DNA from: UBA2882 sp045542735
Lineage (GTDB): Bacteria > Bacillota > Clostridia > Lachnospirales > Lachnospiraceae
Length of the DNA: 64,000 nt
Assembly (NCBI GenBank): GCA_045542735.1
Contig: JAZQLQ010000013.1
Coordinates: 1-64,000 of the forward strand
Reading direction: 5' to 3'
A model generated the notes under the pieces. The model saw only the letters and a list, made by a program, of their open reading frames with translations. It made no database searches and was not told the DNA's origin. The position numbers and the translations under genes were made by a program. Shown here one piece after another: positions 1 to 8,287 of this stretch. How positions within the stretch are numbered: the stretch's first letter is position 1; every line of letters starts with the position of its first letter.

Positions 1-1
1 T

Positions 2-148
2 GTTTTGACTATTCTTTCTGTCAAATTTACAGTGCCTGAAGAATTGAAGGAAGAGATTATGTCCCAGACTGATTTGAAAGTCCTTGACCGTTGGGTTGTG
101 CTTGCGGCGCAAGCTGATTCTCTGGAAGCATTTCAACAAGCCAAATGA
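2..148 (+). CDS. C-terminal fragment of Rpn/DUF4351-like protein (partial)
   Basis: An open frame enters from the left edge and ends at a TGA at 146-148, giving 48 residues. The pattern VPEELKEEI, then TDLKVLDRW, then AAQADSLEAF resembles the helical C-terminal end of Rpn/PD-(D/E)XK transposase-like proteins, which are common and often decayed in Lachnospiraceae. The catalytic part lies outside the window, so neither nuclease activity nor intactness can be judged. The family call rests on a short helical tail only. Confidence 0.5.
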   Translation, partial: VLTILSVKFTVPEELKEEIMSQTDLKVLDRWVVLAAQADSLEAFQQAK

Positions 149-268
149 TAAGTCTGCACATCTGTGCGTACATATCTATGACAGATTTAATCAAATCTAA
201 TTATTCAAAATAAAACCATTAACAAAAACAGTATATAGATATGGGAAGAGTCTATCTTATTTTCACAC

Positions 269-308
269 AAAAAAATAAGCACATCCGGCGAAAGTCCGCC
301 AAATATGC
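269..308 (-). terminator. Intrinsic terminator of the tRNA-Pro gene
   Basis: Read on the minus strand, a 12-bp stem (GCATATTTGGCG against CGCCGGATGTGC, with G-U pairs) closes a six-base GACTTT loop and is followed by a T-rich run ending at 269. It lies 11 bases past the tRNA 3' end, so the tRNA appears to be a single-gene unit. Confidence 0.85.
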
Positions 309-319
309 CCATGAAAAAA

Positions 320-393
<74 letters not shown>

Positions 394-491
394 ACAACAA
401 TCGAAGTATAGCACAAACTTTTCGACTTGAAAACCCCTAAAATGAATTTTTTTAAAAAAATTTTAAAAACACAACTTTTTATAAAAATGTA

Positions 492-559
492 TTGACATAT
501 AATATTATACGTCGTATATTATATCCAGCAACAATATTATACGAGATATAATATTATAT
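492..559 (+). promoter_or_regulatory. Promoter with two repeated operators upstream of the padR operon
   Basis: A TTGACA box at 492-497 is followed after exactly 17 bases by TATATT at 515-520, a near-consensus sigma-A promoter. The 11-mer AATATTATACG occurs at 501 and again at 533. Each copy continues into an inverted A/T-rich half (TATACG-T-CGTATA in copy 1, ATATTAT-N7-ATAATAT in copy 2). The copies are 32 bp apart, about three helical turns. One overlaps the -10 spacer and the other the start region, as expected for autorepression by the PadR protein encoded next. Confidence 0.75.
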
Positions 560-619
560 TTTTAAACAGCATATTTTTAAATAATTAAAAAAGATGCATC
601 GCGACAGGAAGGAGAGCTT

Positions 620-946
620 ATGGTATTTAATACTGGAGCAGCTTTACTGGATGCAATTGTGTTGGCAGTCGTATCCCATGAAGAAATTGGGACCTATGGC
701 TACAAGATTACACAGGAGGTAAGACAAGTCATCGATTTATCAGAATCTACCTTGTATCCGGTTTTGCGAAGATTACAAAAATATGGCTTTTTGGATGTGT
801 ATGACAGGGAGTGCGGCGGAAGAAACAGGAGATATTACCGGATCACTTCGGAAGGCACAGTTCAATTAAATACATACCAAAGAGAATGGAACGAATATGC
901 CGGAAAGATATCAGGCATTTTTGAGGGAGGAGTTGTTTATGAGTAA
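620..946 (+). CDS. PadR family transcriptional regulator
   Basis: A 108-residue winged-helix repressor of the short PadR class. The N-terminal half carries the typical pattern of a YGYKITQ helix, then STLYPVLRRLQKYGFL, which is the recognition helix and the helix before the wing. The wing itself is RNRRYYRIT. A GGAGAG ribosome binding site precedes the ATG by seven bases. PadR/DUF1700/DUF4097 triplets are a recurring Firmicute cassette that senses envelope stress, but no ligand can be inferred here. The downstream gene overlaps its stop, so the two are probably translationally coupled. It probably binds the repeated sites in its own promoter. Confidence 0.9.
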   Translation: MVFNTGAALLDAIVLAVVSHEEIGTYGYKITQEVRQVIDLSESTLYPVLRRLQKYGFLDVYDRECGGRNRRYYRITSEGTVQLNTYQREWNEYAGKISGIFEGGVVYE

Positions 947-1613
947 GATTGAGTTTTTGGAACGCTTGGAAAAATTATTGGCTGACGTTCCTTATACAGA
1001 AAGAAGAGAAGCGTTAAACTATTATACGGAATACTTTGAAGATGCAGAGAAGGATGAAGAAGAGGTGATTAAAACTCTTGGTTCACCGGAAGAAGTGGCG
1101 CACAATATCAGAGAAGAATTGGCAGGAAAAGAATTGGCGACTACTGAGGATATTTATGCAAATACCAATGGTGATACACAGGCGGCAGATGACAGGGTTA
1201 TTGATGTGGAACCGCAAGAGAAAAAGTCCAAATTGGAAGGCTGGCAGGTGGCGCTGATTGTGATTGCCATTGTTGTGACAATTCCTATTTGGGGTAGTTT
1301 GGCAACAGCAATCTTAGGTGCAATTCTCAGTGTTGTTGCAGCATGTATAGGCGTTATTTTAGGCCTTGCACTGGTAGGAGTTGCATTTTTTGTGGTAGCC
1401 ATGGTTTTACTTGGTGTAGGTTTTGCCAATGTGGTCACATCCCCGGCAGCCTCTTTCTTTGCCATGGGATTAGCTATCTTTTTAGTTGGAATTTCCATGC
1501 TTTGTCTCATTGCAAGCTGGAAGGTGTTAACGGTGTTAATTCCTGCTATTTGGAAAGGCCTTGTGTACATTTTCCAATCTATCTTTGGTAGAAAGGAGCG
1601 TGCAACAGCATGA
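939..1613 (+). CDS. DUF1700 membrane protein
   Basis: This protein has 224 residues from the ATG at 939, chosen because GGGAGG sits 10 bases upstream; an earlier in-frame ATG at 897 lies inside padR. Residues 1-65 form the helical DUF1700 head (EFLERLEKLL, LGSPEEVAHNI). A charged linker follows, then a strongly hydrophobic block at about 103-205 with several membrane spans. It overlaps padR by eight bases and the next gene by four (ATGA), so all three are coupled. DUF1700 proteins accompany PadR regulators and DUF4097 proteins, and their biochemical role is unknown. It probably transmits a membrane signal. Confidence 0.85.
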   Translation: MSKIEFLERLEKLLADVPYTERREALNYYTEYFEDAEKDEEEVIKTLGSPEEVAHNIREELAGKELATTEDIYANTNGDTQAADDRVIDVEPQEKKSKLEGWQVALIVIAIVVTIPIWGSLATAILGAILSVVAACIGVILGLALVGVAFFVVAMVLLGVGFANVVTSPAASFFAMGLAIFLVGISMLCLIASWKVLTVLIPAIWKGLVYIFQSIFGRKERATA

Positions 1614-2506
1614 AAAAATCAACCAAAATTTTTGTGTTCGGCGGTTTAATCTGTATGGCAGTGGGCATGGTTATCATGCTGATTACCGGCGGCATCGGAG
1701 GAGTGCAAGTTGTAAAACAAGTGTATAAAGGATTAAGAGATGCAAGCATTACTTCCGAAAATATGGGCATAGATGTGATTTTACCCGAAGAGTTTGAAGA
1801 CTTGGAGTTTTTTACGGTTTCCGGTAATAAGGAAGTGGGTATTTCCGAAAACAATATCCATTCCATTCATGTTACAGTAGACGGCGGAGCGGTAAATATC
1901 GAAAAGGGTGCAGAAGATGTGATTGTTTTGGCTACAGAAGGTGGTTTTAATACCATGTACACTGTAGAAGATGGTGTGCTCGTTGTGAAAGAACAGATTG
2001 AGTCTTTTTCCAACGTGGGAGAAATCACCATTTACCTGCCGGCTCAAATGACTTTTGAAGAAATATGTGTCAATGTCGGTGGTGGTGAATTAGATGCAGA
2101 AGAGTTAAGAGCTAAAGCGGTTATAGTTAATGTTGGAGCCGGTGAAGCCAATATAGAGGAAATAGTTGCTGAGCAGTTGGATGCCAATGTAGGTGCCGGT
2201 GAAATTACGGTGGAAGGCAGCGAAGTTGCACAGGATGTCAATGCGAATGTTGGCATGGGCGAGATGACTTTTGTCGGAACAATTAACGGAAATGCAGACC
2301 TCCGTTGCGGTATGGGTGAGTTGGAAGTGCAAATTAACGGACAGATTTTTGAAGATTATAACTACCAATTGAGTTGCGCAGCCGGCAACATTGATTTGGG
2401 TGAAAGTAGTTATTCCGGTGCAGGTATCAACAAGCATATTGATAATGGCAGTGATAAAACACTGGACATTGATTGTGGCATGGGTAATGTCTGCATAGAA
2501 TTTTAA
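1610..2506 (+). CDS. DUF4097 family beta-strand repeat protein
   Basis: This protein has 298 residues, with one N-terminal membrane anchor at about 8-30 and the rest outside the membrane. The C-terminal two thirds repeat a short strand motif (VGGGE, VGAGE twice, VGMGE, CGMGE) about every 20 residues, as in DUF4097/LiaG-like beta-solenoid proteins. The start ATG overlaps the previous stop (ATGA). It is the last gene of the padR cassette and is followed by a terminator. LiaG-like proteins are linked to cell-envelope stress responses, but the molecular role is not established. Confidence 0.85.
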   Translation: MKKSTKIFVFGGLICMAVGMVIMLITGGIGGVQVVKQVYKGLRDASITSENMGIDVILPEEFEDLEFFTVSGNKEVGISENNIHSIHVTVDGGAVNIEKGAEDVIVLATEGGFNTMYTVEDGVLVVKEQIESFSNVGEITIYLPAQMTFEEICVNVGGGELDAEELRAKAVIVNVGAGEANIEEIVAEQLDANVGAGEITVEGSEVAQDVNANVGMGEMTFVGTINGNADLRCGMGELEVQINGQIFEDYNYQLSCAAGNIDLGESSYSGAGINKHIDNGSDKTLDIDCGMGNVCIEF

Positions 2507-2527
2507 GTAAATAAGCAAAAAATATGG

Positions 2528-2568
2528 TATCCGCAGGCAGTTTGTGATATACTGTTTGCGGATATTTT
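2528..2568 (+). terminator. Terminator hairpin containing an extended -10 motif
   Basis: A 13-bp stem with G-U pairs (TATCCGCAGGCAG against CTGTTTGCGGATA) encloses an 11-base loop and is followed by TTTT. It ends the padR operon. The loop and right arm contain TGTGATATACT at 2543-2553, a motif also found upstream of holA and glyA, so the valS promoter may overlap this hairpin. Confidence 0.7.
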
Positions 2569-2597
2569 ATGCTTTTAGAAGGAGTGTTACATTAGAC

Positions 2598-5258
2598 ATG
2601 AGCAAAGAATTGGCAAAAACCTATGATCCCCATGGTCTTGAGGATCGTATTTATGAAAAATGGTTGGAGAAAAAATACTTCCACGCAGAAGTAGATCACG
2701 ATAAGAAACCTTTTACCATTGTGATCCCTCCGCCGAATATTACAGGACAGCTTCATATGGGACATGCGTTGGATAATACCATGCAGGATATTCTTATCCG
2801 TTTCAAGAGAATGCAGGGTTACAATGCATTGTGGCAGCCCGGTACTGATCATGCTTCCATCGCCACAGAGGTTAAGATTATCGAAAAGATGAAAGAAGAA
2901 GGCATCGATAAACATGATCTTGGCAGAGAAGGATTTTTGGAGAGAGCTTGGGACTGGAAGAGAGAATACGGCGGACGTATTATCGAGCAGTTAAAGAAGC
3001 TTGGTTCTTCCTGTGACTGGGACAGAGAGCGTTTTACTATGGATGAAGGCTGTAATAAGGCTGTTACCGAAGTATTCTGCAAGATGCATGAAAAAGGATG
3101 GATTTACAAGGGTGCACGTATTATTAACTGGTGTCCTGTATGTAATACTTCCATTTCCGATGCAGAGGTTGAGTATGAAGATCAGGCCGGACATTTTTGG
3201 CATATCAAGTATCCCTTGGTAGATGAAAATGGTCAGCCCAGTACCACAGAGTTTTTAACTTTTGCAACTACCAGACCGGAGACTATGCTGGGTGATACTG
3301 CAGTTGCCATTCATCCTGATGATGAGAGATATACTTATCTTCACGGACGTCAGGTATGGCTTCCTATCGTAAATAAAGCCATTCCGGTTGTAGAAGATAC
3401 ATATGTAGATATGGAATTTGGTACCGGTGTTGTTAAAATCACACCCGGTCATGATCCTAACGACTTTGAGGTTGGTAAACGTCACGACCTTCCCATTGTC
3501 AATATCATGAATGATGATGCTACCATCAACAAAAATGGCGGTGTATACGAAGGCATGGATCGCTATGATGCGAGAAAAGCTATCGTAGAAGAATTAGATA
3601 AACAGGGACTTTTGGTTAAAATCGAGGATTATAGTCACAACGTAGGTACTCACGACAGATGTAAGACCACTGTTGAGCCTTTGGTAAAGGAGCAGTGGTT
3701 TGTAAAGATGGACGAGCTCATTAAGCCTGCGGCTGATGCAGTTAAAAATGGTGATATCAAGCTGGTTCCTGACCGTATGCAGAAGACATACTTTAACTGG
3801 ACAGACAATATCCGTGACTGGTGTATTTCCAGACAGTTATGGTGGGGACATCGTATTCCGGCATATTACTGTGATGAGTGTGGTGAAGTGGTAGTTGCCA
3901 AAGAAGCACCTTGTGTGTGTCCCAAATGTGGATGTGCTCATCTGACACAAGATCCTGATACTTTGGATACATGGTACTCTACTGCATTATGGCCCTTCTC
4001 TACATTGGGTTGGCCTGAGATGACAGAAGATCTTAAGTATTTCTATCCTACTGACGTATTGGTAACAGGATATGACATCATTTTCTTCTGGGTTATCCGT
4101 ATGATTTTCTCAGGTTTCGAGCAGATGGGAGAAAGACCATTCAAGACTGTATTATTCCACGGTCTGGTAAGAGATTCCCAGGGACGCAAGATGAGTAAAT
4201 CCTTAGGAAACGGTATTGATCCCTTGGAAATCATCGAGCAGTACGGTGCAGATGCATTGAGATTGACATTGATTACCGGTAATGCACCGGGTAATGATAT
4301 GCGTTTCTACTATGAGCGTATCGAAAATGCCCGTAACTTTGCCAATAAAGTATGGAATGCTTCCCGTTTCATTATGATGAATATGGAAGGCAAAGAGATT
4401 CCGGCGGATGCAGCAGACCACTTAGAGCCGGTTGATAAATGGATTATCAGCAAGTTAAATAATCTGGTAAAAGAAGCAACCGACAATATGGAAAAATACG
4501 AGCTTGGTATTGCGGTTCAGAAGGTTTATGACTTTATCTGGGATGAATTCTGTGACTGGTATATTGAGATGGTAAAACCCAGACTGTATAATAGTGATAA
4601 TGCAGCAAGCCAGAATGCGGCCCTTTATACATTAAAGACAGTATTGATTGATGCATTAAAATTGTTACATCCTTATATGCCTTTCATTACAGAGGAAATC
4701 TTCTGTACTTTACAGAATGAAGAAGAGTCTATCATGATTTCTTCCTGGCCGGTAGCAGATGCATCCAGAGCTTTTGATAAAGAAGAAAAGGAAATCGAGG
4801 TATTAAAAGAGGCAATTCGCGGTATCCGTAATGTCCGCACCGGTATGAATGTACCGCCCAGCAGAAAAGCGCAGGTATATGTGGTGACTGACAAAGCGGA
4901 AGTGGCATCTATCTTTGAGGAAGGTAAATTGTTCTTTGCTCCTTTGGCTTATGCTTCGGAAGTGTTGGTACAGAACGATAAAGACGGCATTGCAGATGAT
5001 GCAGTCAGTGTAGTAATTGAAAATGCTACCGTTTATATGCCTTTTGCAGAGCTTGTGGATATCAAACAGGAGATTGAGCGTCTGGAGAAAGAAGAAAAAC
5101 GTTTGCAGGGAGAGATTGCACGTAGTAACGGTATGCTCAACAATGAACGTTTTATGAGCAAAGCACCTGCGGCCAAGGTAGAAGAAGAAAAAGCTAAACT
5201 TGCAAAATATACACAGATGTTAGAGCAGGTACAGACAAGACTTGCCACATTAAGATAG
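2598..5258 (+). CDS. valS: Valyl-tRNA synthetase
   Basis: This enzyme charges tRNA-Val using ATP and edits mischarged threonine. It has 886 residues, the usual ValRS length. The class I signatures are present: the HIGH-type HMGH after PPPNITGQL at about 45-60, and GRKMSKSLGN at about 530. Two CxxC pairs near 430-450 look like the zinc-binding insertion. The C-terminal 65 residues are the charged coiled coil that binds the tRNA elbow. The ATG at 2598 was chosen because homology begins at ELAKTYDPHGLE. No T-box leader is visible in the 91-base gap upstream, which is unusual for a Firmicute valS. Confidence 0.97.
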   Translation: MSKELAKTYDPHGLEDRIYEKWLEKKYFHAEVDHDKKPFTIVIPPPNITGQLHMGHALDNTMQDILIRFKRMQGYNALWQPGTDHASIATEVKIIEKMKEEGIDKHDLGREGFLERAWDWKREYGGRIIEQLKKLGSSCDWDRERFTMDEGCNKAVTEVFCKMHEKGWIYKGARIINWCPVCNTSISDAEVEYEDQAGHFWHIKYPLVDENGQPSTTEFLTFATTRPETMLGDTAVAIHPDDERYTYLHGRQVWLPIVNKAIPVVEDTYVDMEFGTGVVKITPGHDPNDFEVGKRHDLPIVNIMNDDATINKNGGVYEGMDRYDARKAIVEELDKQGLLVKIEDYSHNVGTHDRCKTTVEPLVKEQWFVKMDELIKPAADAVKNGDIKLVPDRMQKTYFNWTDNIRDWCISRQLWWGHRIPAYYCDECGEVVVAKEAPCVCPKCGCAHLTQDPDTLDTWYSTALWPFSTLGWPEMTEDLKYFYPTDVLVTGYDIIFFWVIRMIFSGFEQMGERPFKTVLFHGLVRDSQGRKMSKSLGNGIDPLEIIEQYGADALRLTLITGNAPGNDMRFYYERIENARNFANKVWNASRFIMMNMEGKEIPADAADHLEPVDKWIISKLNNLVKEATDNMEKYELGIAVQKVYDFIWDEFCDWYIEMVKPRLYNSDNAASQNAALYTLKTVLIDALKLLHPYMPFITEEIFCTLQNEEESIMISSWPVADASRAFDKEEKEIEVLKEAIRGIRNVRTGMNVPPSRKAQVYVVTDKAEVASIFEEGKLFFAPLAYASEVLVQNDKDGIADDAVSVVIENATVYMPFAELVDIKQEIERLEKEEKRLQGEIARSNGMLNNERFMSKAPAAKVEEEKAKLAKYTQMLEQVQTRLATLR

Positions 5259-5317
5259 TAGAAACAATTCGAATAGTTGCGGCATAAACATGCCAGAGAA
5301 AAATGGGAGGGTGTCCT

Positions 5318-6781
5318 ATGACAGATGATAAGAACATGAAAAATGGTTTTGATATCGGTGTCGAGGGCGCCCTTTTTGACATTGATATCTATGATAAAAG
5401 CAATACCTATGTGAGAGTCACAGAGGATGACCGTCAGGCATGGTTGTATCTGATGCCCAAAGCAGACGGAAGCGGTTATACCAAAGATGAGTTGCTTGGG
5501 TTACTGCATGAGCATGATGTGGTAGCCGGAATCAATGAAGATAACCTGATTGCTATGTCCAAAAAGAAGGTTTATGAAAGAGAGATTAAGGTTGCGGAGT
5601 ATATTGCTCCCAAACCGGGTAAAGATGGATACTACGAGTACTTTTTTGATATAAACAGCAGTACGAAGAGACCGACCATCCGAGAAGATGGCTCTGTAGA
5701 TTACCAGAGTATGAATATGGTCAATAACGTAAAGGAAGGTGCACTTTTAGCGCAGTATCATCCTGCTGTTGATGGGATTCCCGGTAAAGATGTCAGAGGT
5801 TTTGAGATTTCTGTGGAGCAGGTAAAAAATCTCCCGCCGGTTCAAGGAAAAGGACTTGTACGTGACGAAGCAGATGAAAATCTGTATCGGGCTGCTTTTG
5901 AAGGAAAAGTCGAGTATCAGGATGGAAAGATTAATTTAAATAAAATTCACCAGATTAGTGGTGATGTGGATCAGATTATCGGCAAGGTTGAGTTCTTCGG
6001 TGATGTGTTGATATCCGGTAATGTGGAAGCGGGTACCGTAATCCGGGCGGGAAAGAGCCTGACCATTGAAGGTACGGTGGAAGCGGCTCATTTGGTTGCC
6101 GGTGGCGATATTATCTTAAAAAGAGGTATTCAGGGGAATCAAAAAGCTCAAATTGTCTGCAAAGGTACTTTGTTTGCTGATTTTATTGAGCATACACAAG
6201 TTAAAGCAGGAGGCAATGTTGAGGCAAATATTATTCTCAATTCCAATATTGAAGCAGAGGGTAAGGTGGTTCTGACCGGCAAAAAAGGAACCTTAATCGG
6301 TGGCAACGTACATGGAACCAAGGGCATCGATTGCAAAGAGTTGGGAAATGATGTTGAGGTGAAAACCATTGTTCATGCCGGATGTTTGCCGGAGGTTTTG
6401 ACCAACCAGCGTAAACTCATGAAAGAGGAAGAGGATATTAAAGAGGCAATTGAAGCACTGGTACATGAAGTAAGAGACATAGAGGCAAAGGTAAAAGCAA
6501 CGGGCAGTATGTCTCCGATTTTGGAAAAACGCCTGAAGGCATTAATAGAGGAAAAGAAAAAACTGGATGAAAAAATAGCAAACTGTCGTGAAAAACTGGC
6601 TTTGGGGATGCAATACATCGATAAGGCCAAGGGTGCAACAGTCCGTATTGATGGAAATTTGTATAAGGGCAGTGTGATTTGTATCGACCAGGGACGTTTA
6701 CCTATAGAAAACAATACCATGTATATGGAATACCGCAATATTTCCGGCATGATTGCAGGAACGGTTATTGTAAAAAACTGA
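5318..6781 (+). CDS. FapA/DUF342 family protein
   Basis: This 487-residue protein belongs to the DUF342 (FapA) family. Residues 1-160 form the N-terminal region, residues 170-340 the glycine-rich right-handed beta-helix (runs such as GDVLISGNVEAG and GGNVEANIILN), and about 350-430 a charged helical hairpin before the final strand segment. The ATG at 5318 is set by GGGAGG seven bases upstream; the ATG at 5303 lies inside that site. FapA is named for Vibrio vulnificus, where it affects enzyme IIA-Glc signalling, while clostridial members have no settled role. The gap to folC is 14 bases, so the two may be cotranscribed. Confidence 0.85.
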   Translation: MTDDKNMKNGFDIGVEGALFDIDIYDKSNTYVRVTEDDRQAWLYLMPKADGSGYTKDELLGLLHEHDVVAGINEDNLIAMSKKKVYEREIKVAEYIAPKPGKDGYYEYFFDINSSTKRPTIREDGSVDYQSMNMVNNVKEGALLAQYHPAVDGIPGKDVRGFEISVEQVKNLPPVQGKGLVRDEADENLYRAAFEGKVEYQDGKINLNKIHQISGDVDQIIGKVEFFGDVLISGNVEAGTVIRAGKSLTIEGTVEAAHLVAGGDIILKRGIQGNQKAQIVCKGTLFADFIEHTQVKAGGNVEANIILNSNIEAEGKVVLTGKKGTLIGGNVHGTKGIDCKELGNDVEVKTIVHAGCLPEVLTNQRKLMKEEEDIKEAIEALVHEVRDIEAKVKATGSMSPILEKRLKALIEEKKKLDEKIANCREKLALGMQYIDKAKGATVRIDGNLYKGSVICIDQGRLPIENNTMYMEYRNISGMIAGTVIVKN

Positions 6782-6795
6782 CAAGGACAAGGGAC

Positions 6796-8115
6796 ATGAT
6801 TAATAGAGTCATCACGGATTATAAAGAAGCTGAGGATTTTCTTTATGGATTGCCTAAATTTACAACCAAAAATGATTTGGGCCATACCACAGAGCTTCTT
6901 AAGAGGTTGGGAAATCCATCGATAGAGATCCCCAAAGTGCATGTGGCAGGTACCAACGGTAAAGGTAGTGTATGTGCCTATTTGCAGAGTTTATTTCAAA
7001 AGAGTGGTAAAAAAACGGGGGGATTTGTATCCCCCCATTTGGTGACTATGCATGAACGTTTTTTGATTAACGGTAAGCCGGTCCCGGATATGCTTTTTAT
7101 GGAAGGCGTGAGATACGTCAAATCTGTGGCTGATGATGCATATGGGGAAGGAATGGCATATCCCACGTTTTTTGAGTTTTTGTTCCTGGTGGGCATGTAT
7201 ATATTTCAAAAAGAGGATGTGGAAATCCTGGTTTTGGAAACGGGCCTTGGAGGACGTCTGGATGCCACTAATGTGTTTTCGCAGGTGGAGGCCTGTGTGA
7301 TTACTGCCATTGGTTTGGATCACTGTCAATATCTGGGGGATACCAGAGAGGCCATTGCCGCTGAAAAGGCAGGTATTATTAAAAAGAATGCAAATGTCAT
7401 CTTTCTCGATAGAGGAGACGGTGTCACAGAGATAATTCGAAAAAAATGTATACAAATGGGTGGCATTGACGCAAGGATAGGACAAAAGGAGTATTCTGTA
7501 GAAAAAATAAAACATAAAAGCATTGATTTTTCGTATAAATCTGGCTATTATAATTATATTAGTCTTTTTGTGTCCACAAATGCGTTGTATCAAGTGGAGA
7601 ATGCGGTTTTGGCACTGCGTACGTTTGAGAAATGTGCAGAAAGGATGGAGATTCCCATGCTTTCGGTAGTGTCATTGCAAGAAGCCGTTGCAGATACTTT
7701 TTGGGAAGGACGCATGGAGGAAGTACTGCCGGATGTTTATTTTGACGGTGCACACAATGAAAATGGAATGCAGGCTTTTTTGGAGTCTGTAAAGGCTATG
7801 GAGATAGGTGGCAGGAGACATTTATGTTTTTCTGCTGTAGATGATAAAGATTATGGGCGTATGATAGCTATGCTTGGTGAAAGCGGGCTCTTTTCCACGG
7901 TTACAGCTATTGAGATGGAAGAAGAGCGAGGAGTATGCCTGGAGGAGTTACAGAGACATTTTTTCCGATATGACCACTGGGCAGTGAATACTGTCAAAGG
8001 TGCAAAAGAAGGGTTGCAGCAATGTTTGTTGCAAAAGCAGGAAGAGGATGTGGTTTTTATCGTGGGTTCTTTATATTTGGTCGGCCTGATTAAGGCTGTG
8101 TTAAGGAGGAATTAA
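6796..8115 (+). CDS. folC: Folylpolyglutamate / dihydrofolate synthase
   Basis: This enzyme adds glutamate to folates (and possibly to dihydropteroate) in the cytoplasm using ATP. It has 439 residues, as expected for FolC. The Mur-ligase signatures are the P-loop AGTNGKGS at about 47, SPHLVTMHERF at about 76, ETGLGGRLDATN at about 146, and DGAHNENG near 317 in the C-terminal domain. The ATG at 6796 follows an AAGGG-like site; the longer frame overlaps the previous gene and has no homology. The stop is one base from the start of the next small gene, whose ribosome site lies inside folC. Confidence 0.95.
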   Translation: MINRVITDYKEAEDFLYGLPKFTTKNDLGHTTELLKRLGNPSIEIPKVHVAGTNGKGSVCAYLQSLFQKSGKKTGGFVSPHLVTMHERFLINGKPVPDMLFMEGVRYVKSVADDAYGEGMAYPTFFEFLFLVGMYIFQKEDVEILVLETGLGGRLDATNVFSQVEACVITAIGLDHCQYLGDTREAIAAEKAGIIKKNANVIFLDRGDGVTEIIRKKCIQMGGIDARIGQKEYSVEKIKHKSIDFSYKSGYYNYISLFVSTNALYQVENAVLALRTFEKCAERMEIPMLSVVSLQEAVADTFWEGRMEEVLPDVYFDGAHNENGMQAFLESVKAMEIGGRRHLCFSAVDDKDYGRMIAMLGESGLFSTVTAIEMEEERGVCLEELQRHFFRYDHWAVNTVKGAKEGLQQCLLQKQEEDVVFIVGSLYLVGLIKAVLRRN

Positions 8116-8116
8116 C

Positions 8117-8263
8117 ATGATTAACTTTGAGGAAGAATTGAAGAAATTTCATCCCAGTCTGGAGATTGAAGAGGTTTCGGATGCGATTTATAACCAGGAT
8201 TTGACAGATATGGCAGATTTGCTGGTAAATATGGTAAAAGAATCAAAAGAAGCGGAAGAATAG
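8117..8263 (+). CDS. Small acidic protein of unknown function (48 aa)
   Basis: This frame runs from an ATG to a TAG and encodes 48 residues, mostly acidic amphipathic helix (INFEEELKKF, then ISDA-like and DLTDMADLLVNM segments). A perfect AAGGAGG at 8103-8109 lies at good spacing inside the end of folC, which argues strongly that it is translated. It sits one base after folC and 24 bases before a zinc-ribbon protein. I do not recognise the family. It has no signal peptide and no cysteine, so a cytoplasmic helical partner protein is plausible. Confidence 0.75.
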   Translation: MINFEEELKKFHPSLEIEEVSDAIYNQDLTDMADLLVNMVKESKEAEE

Positions 8264-8287
8264 TACAGAACGGATAGGAGTATTGTC

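Noticed and set aside
1154..1570. 138-codon minus-strand frame opposite the DUF1700 gene
   Set aside because: It is antisense to a hydrophobic coding region, with a Thr/Ala/Ile-rich composition typical of a shadow and no ribosome site.
2507..2597. T-box riboswitch upstream of valS
   Set aside because: The gap is only 91 bases and shows no AGGGTGGNACCGCG-type T-box sequence or specifier hairpin; only a terminator is visible.
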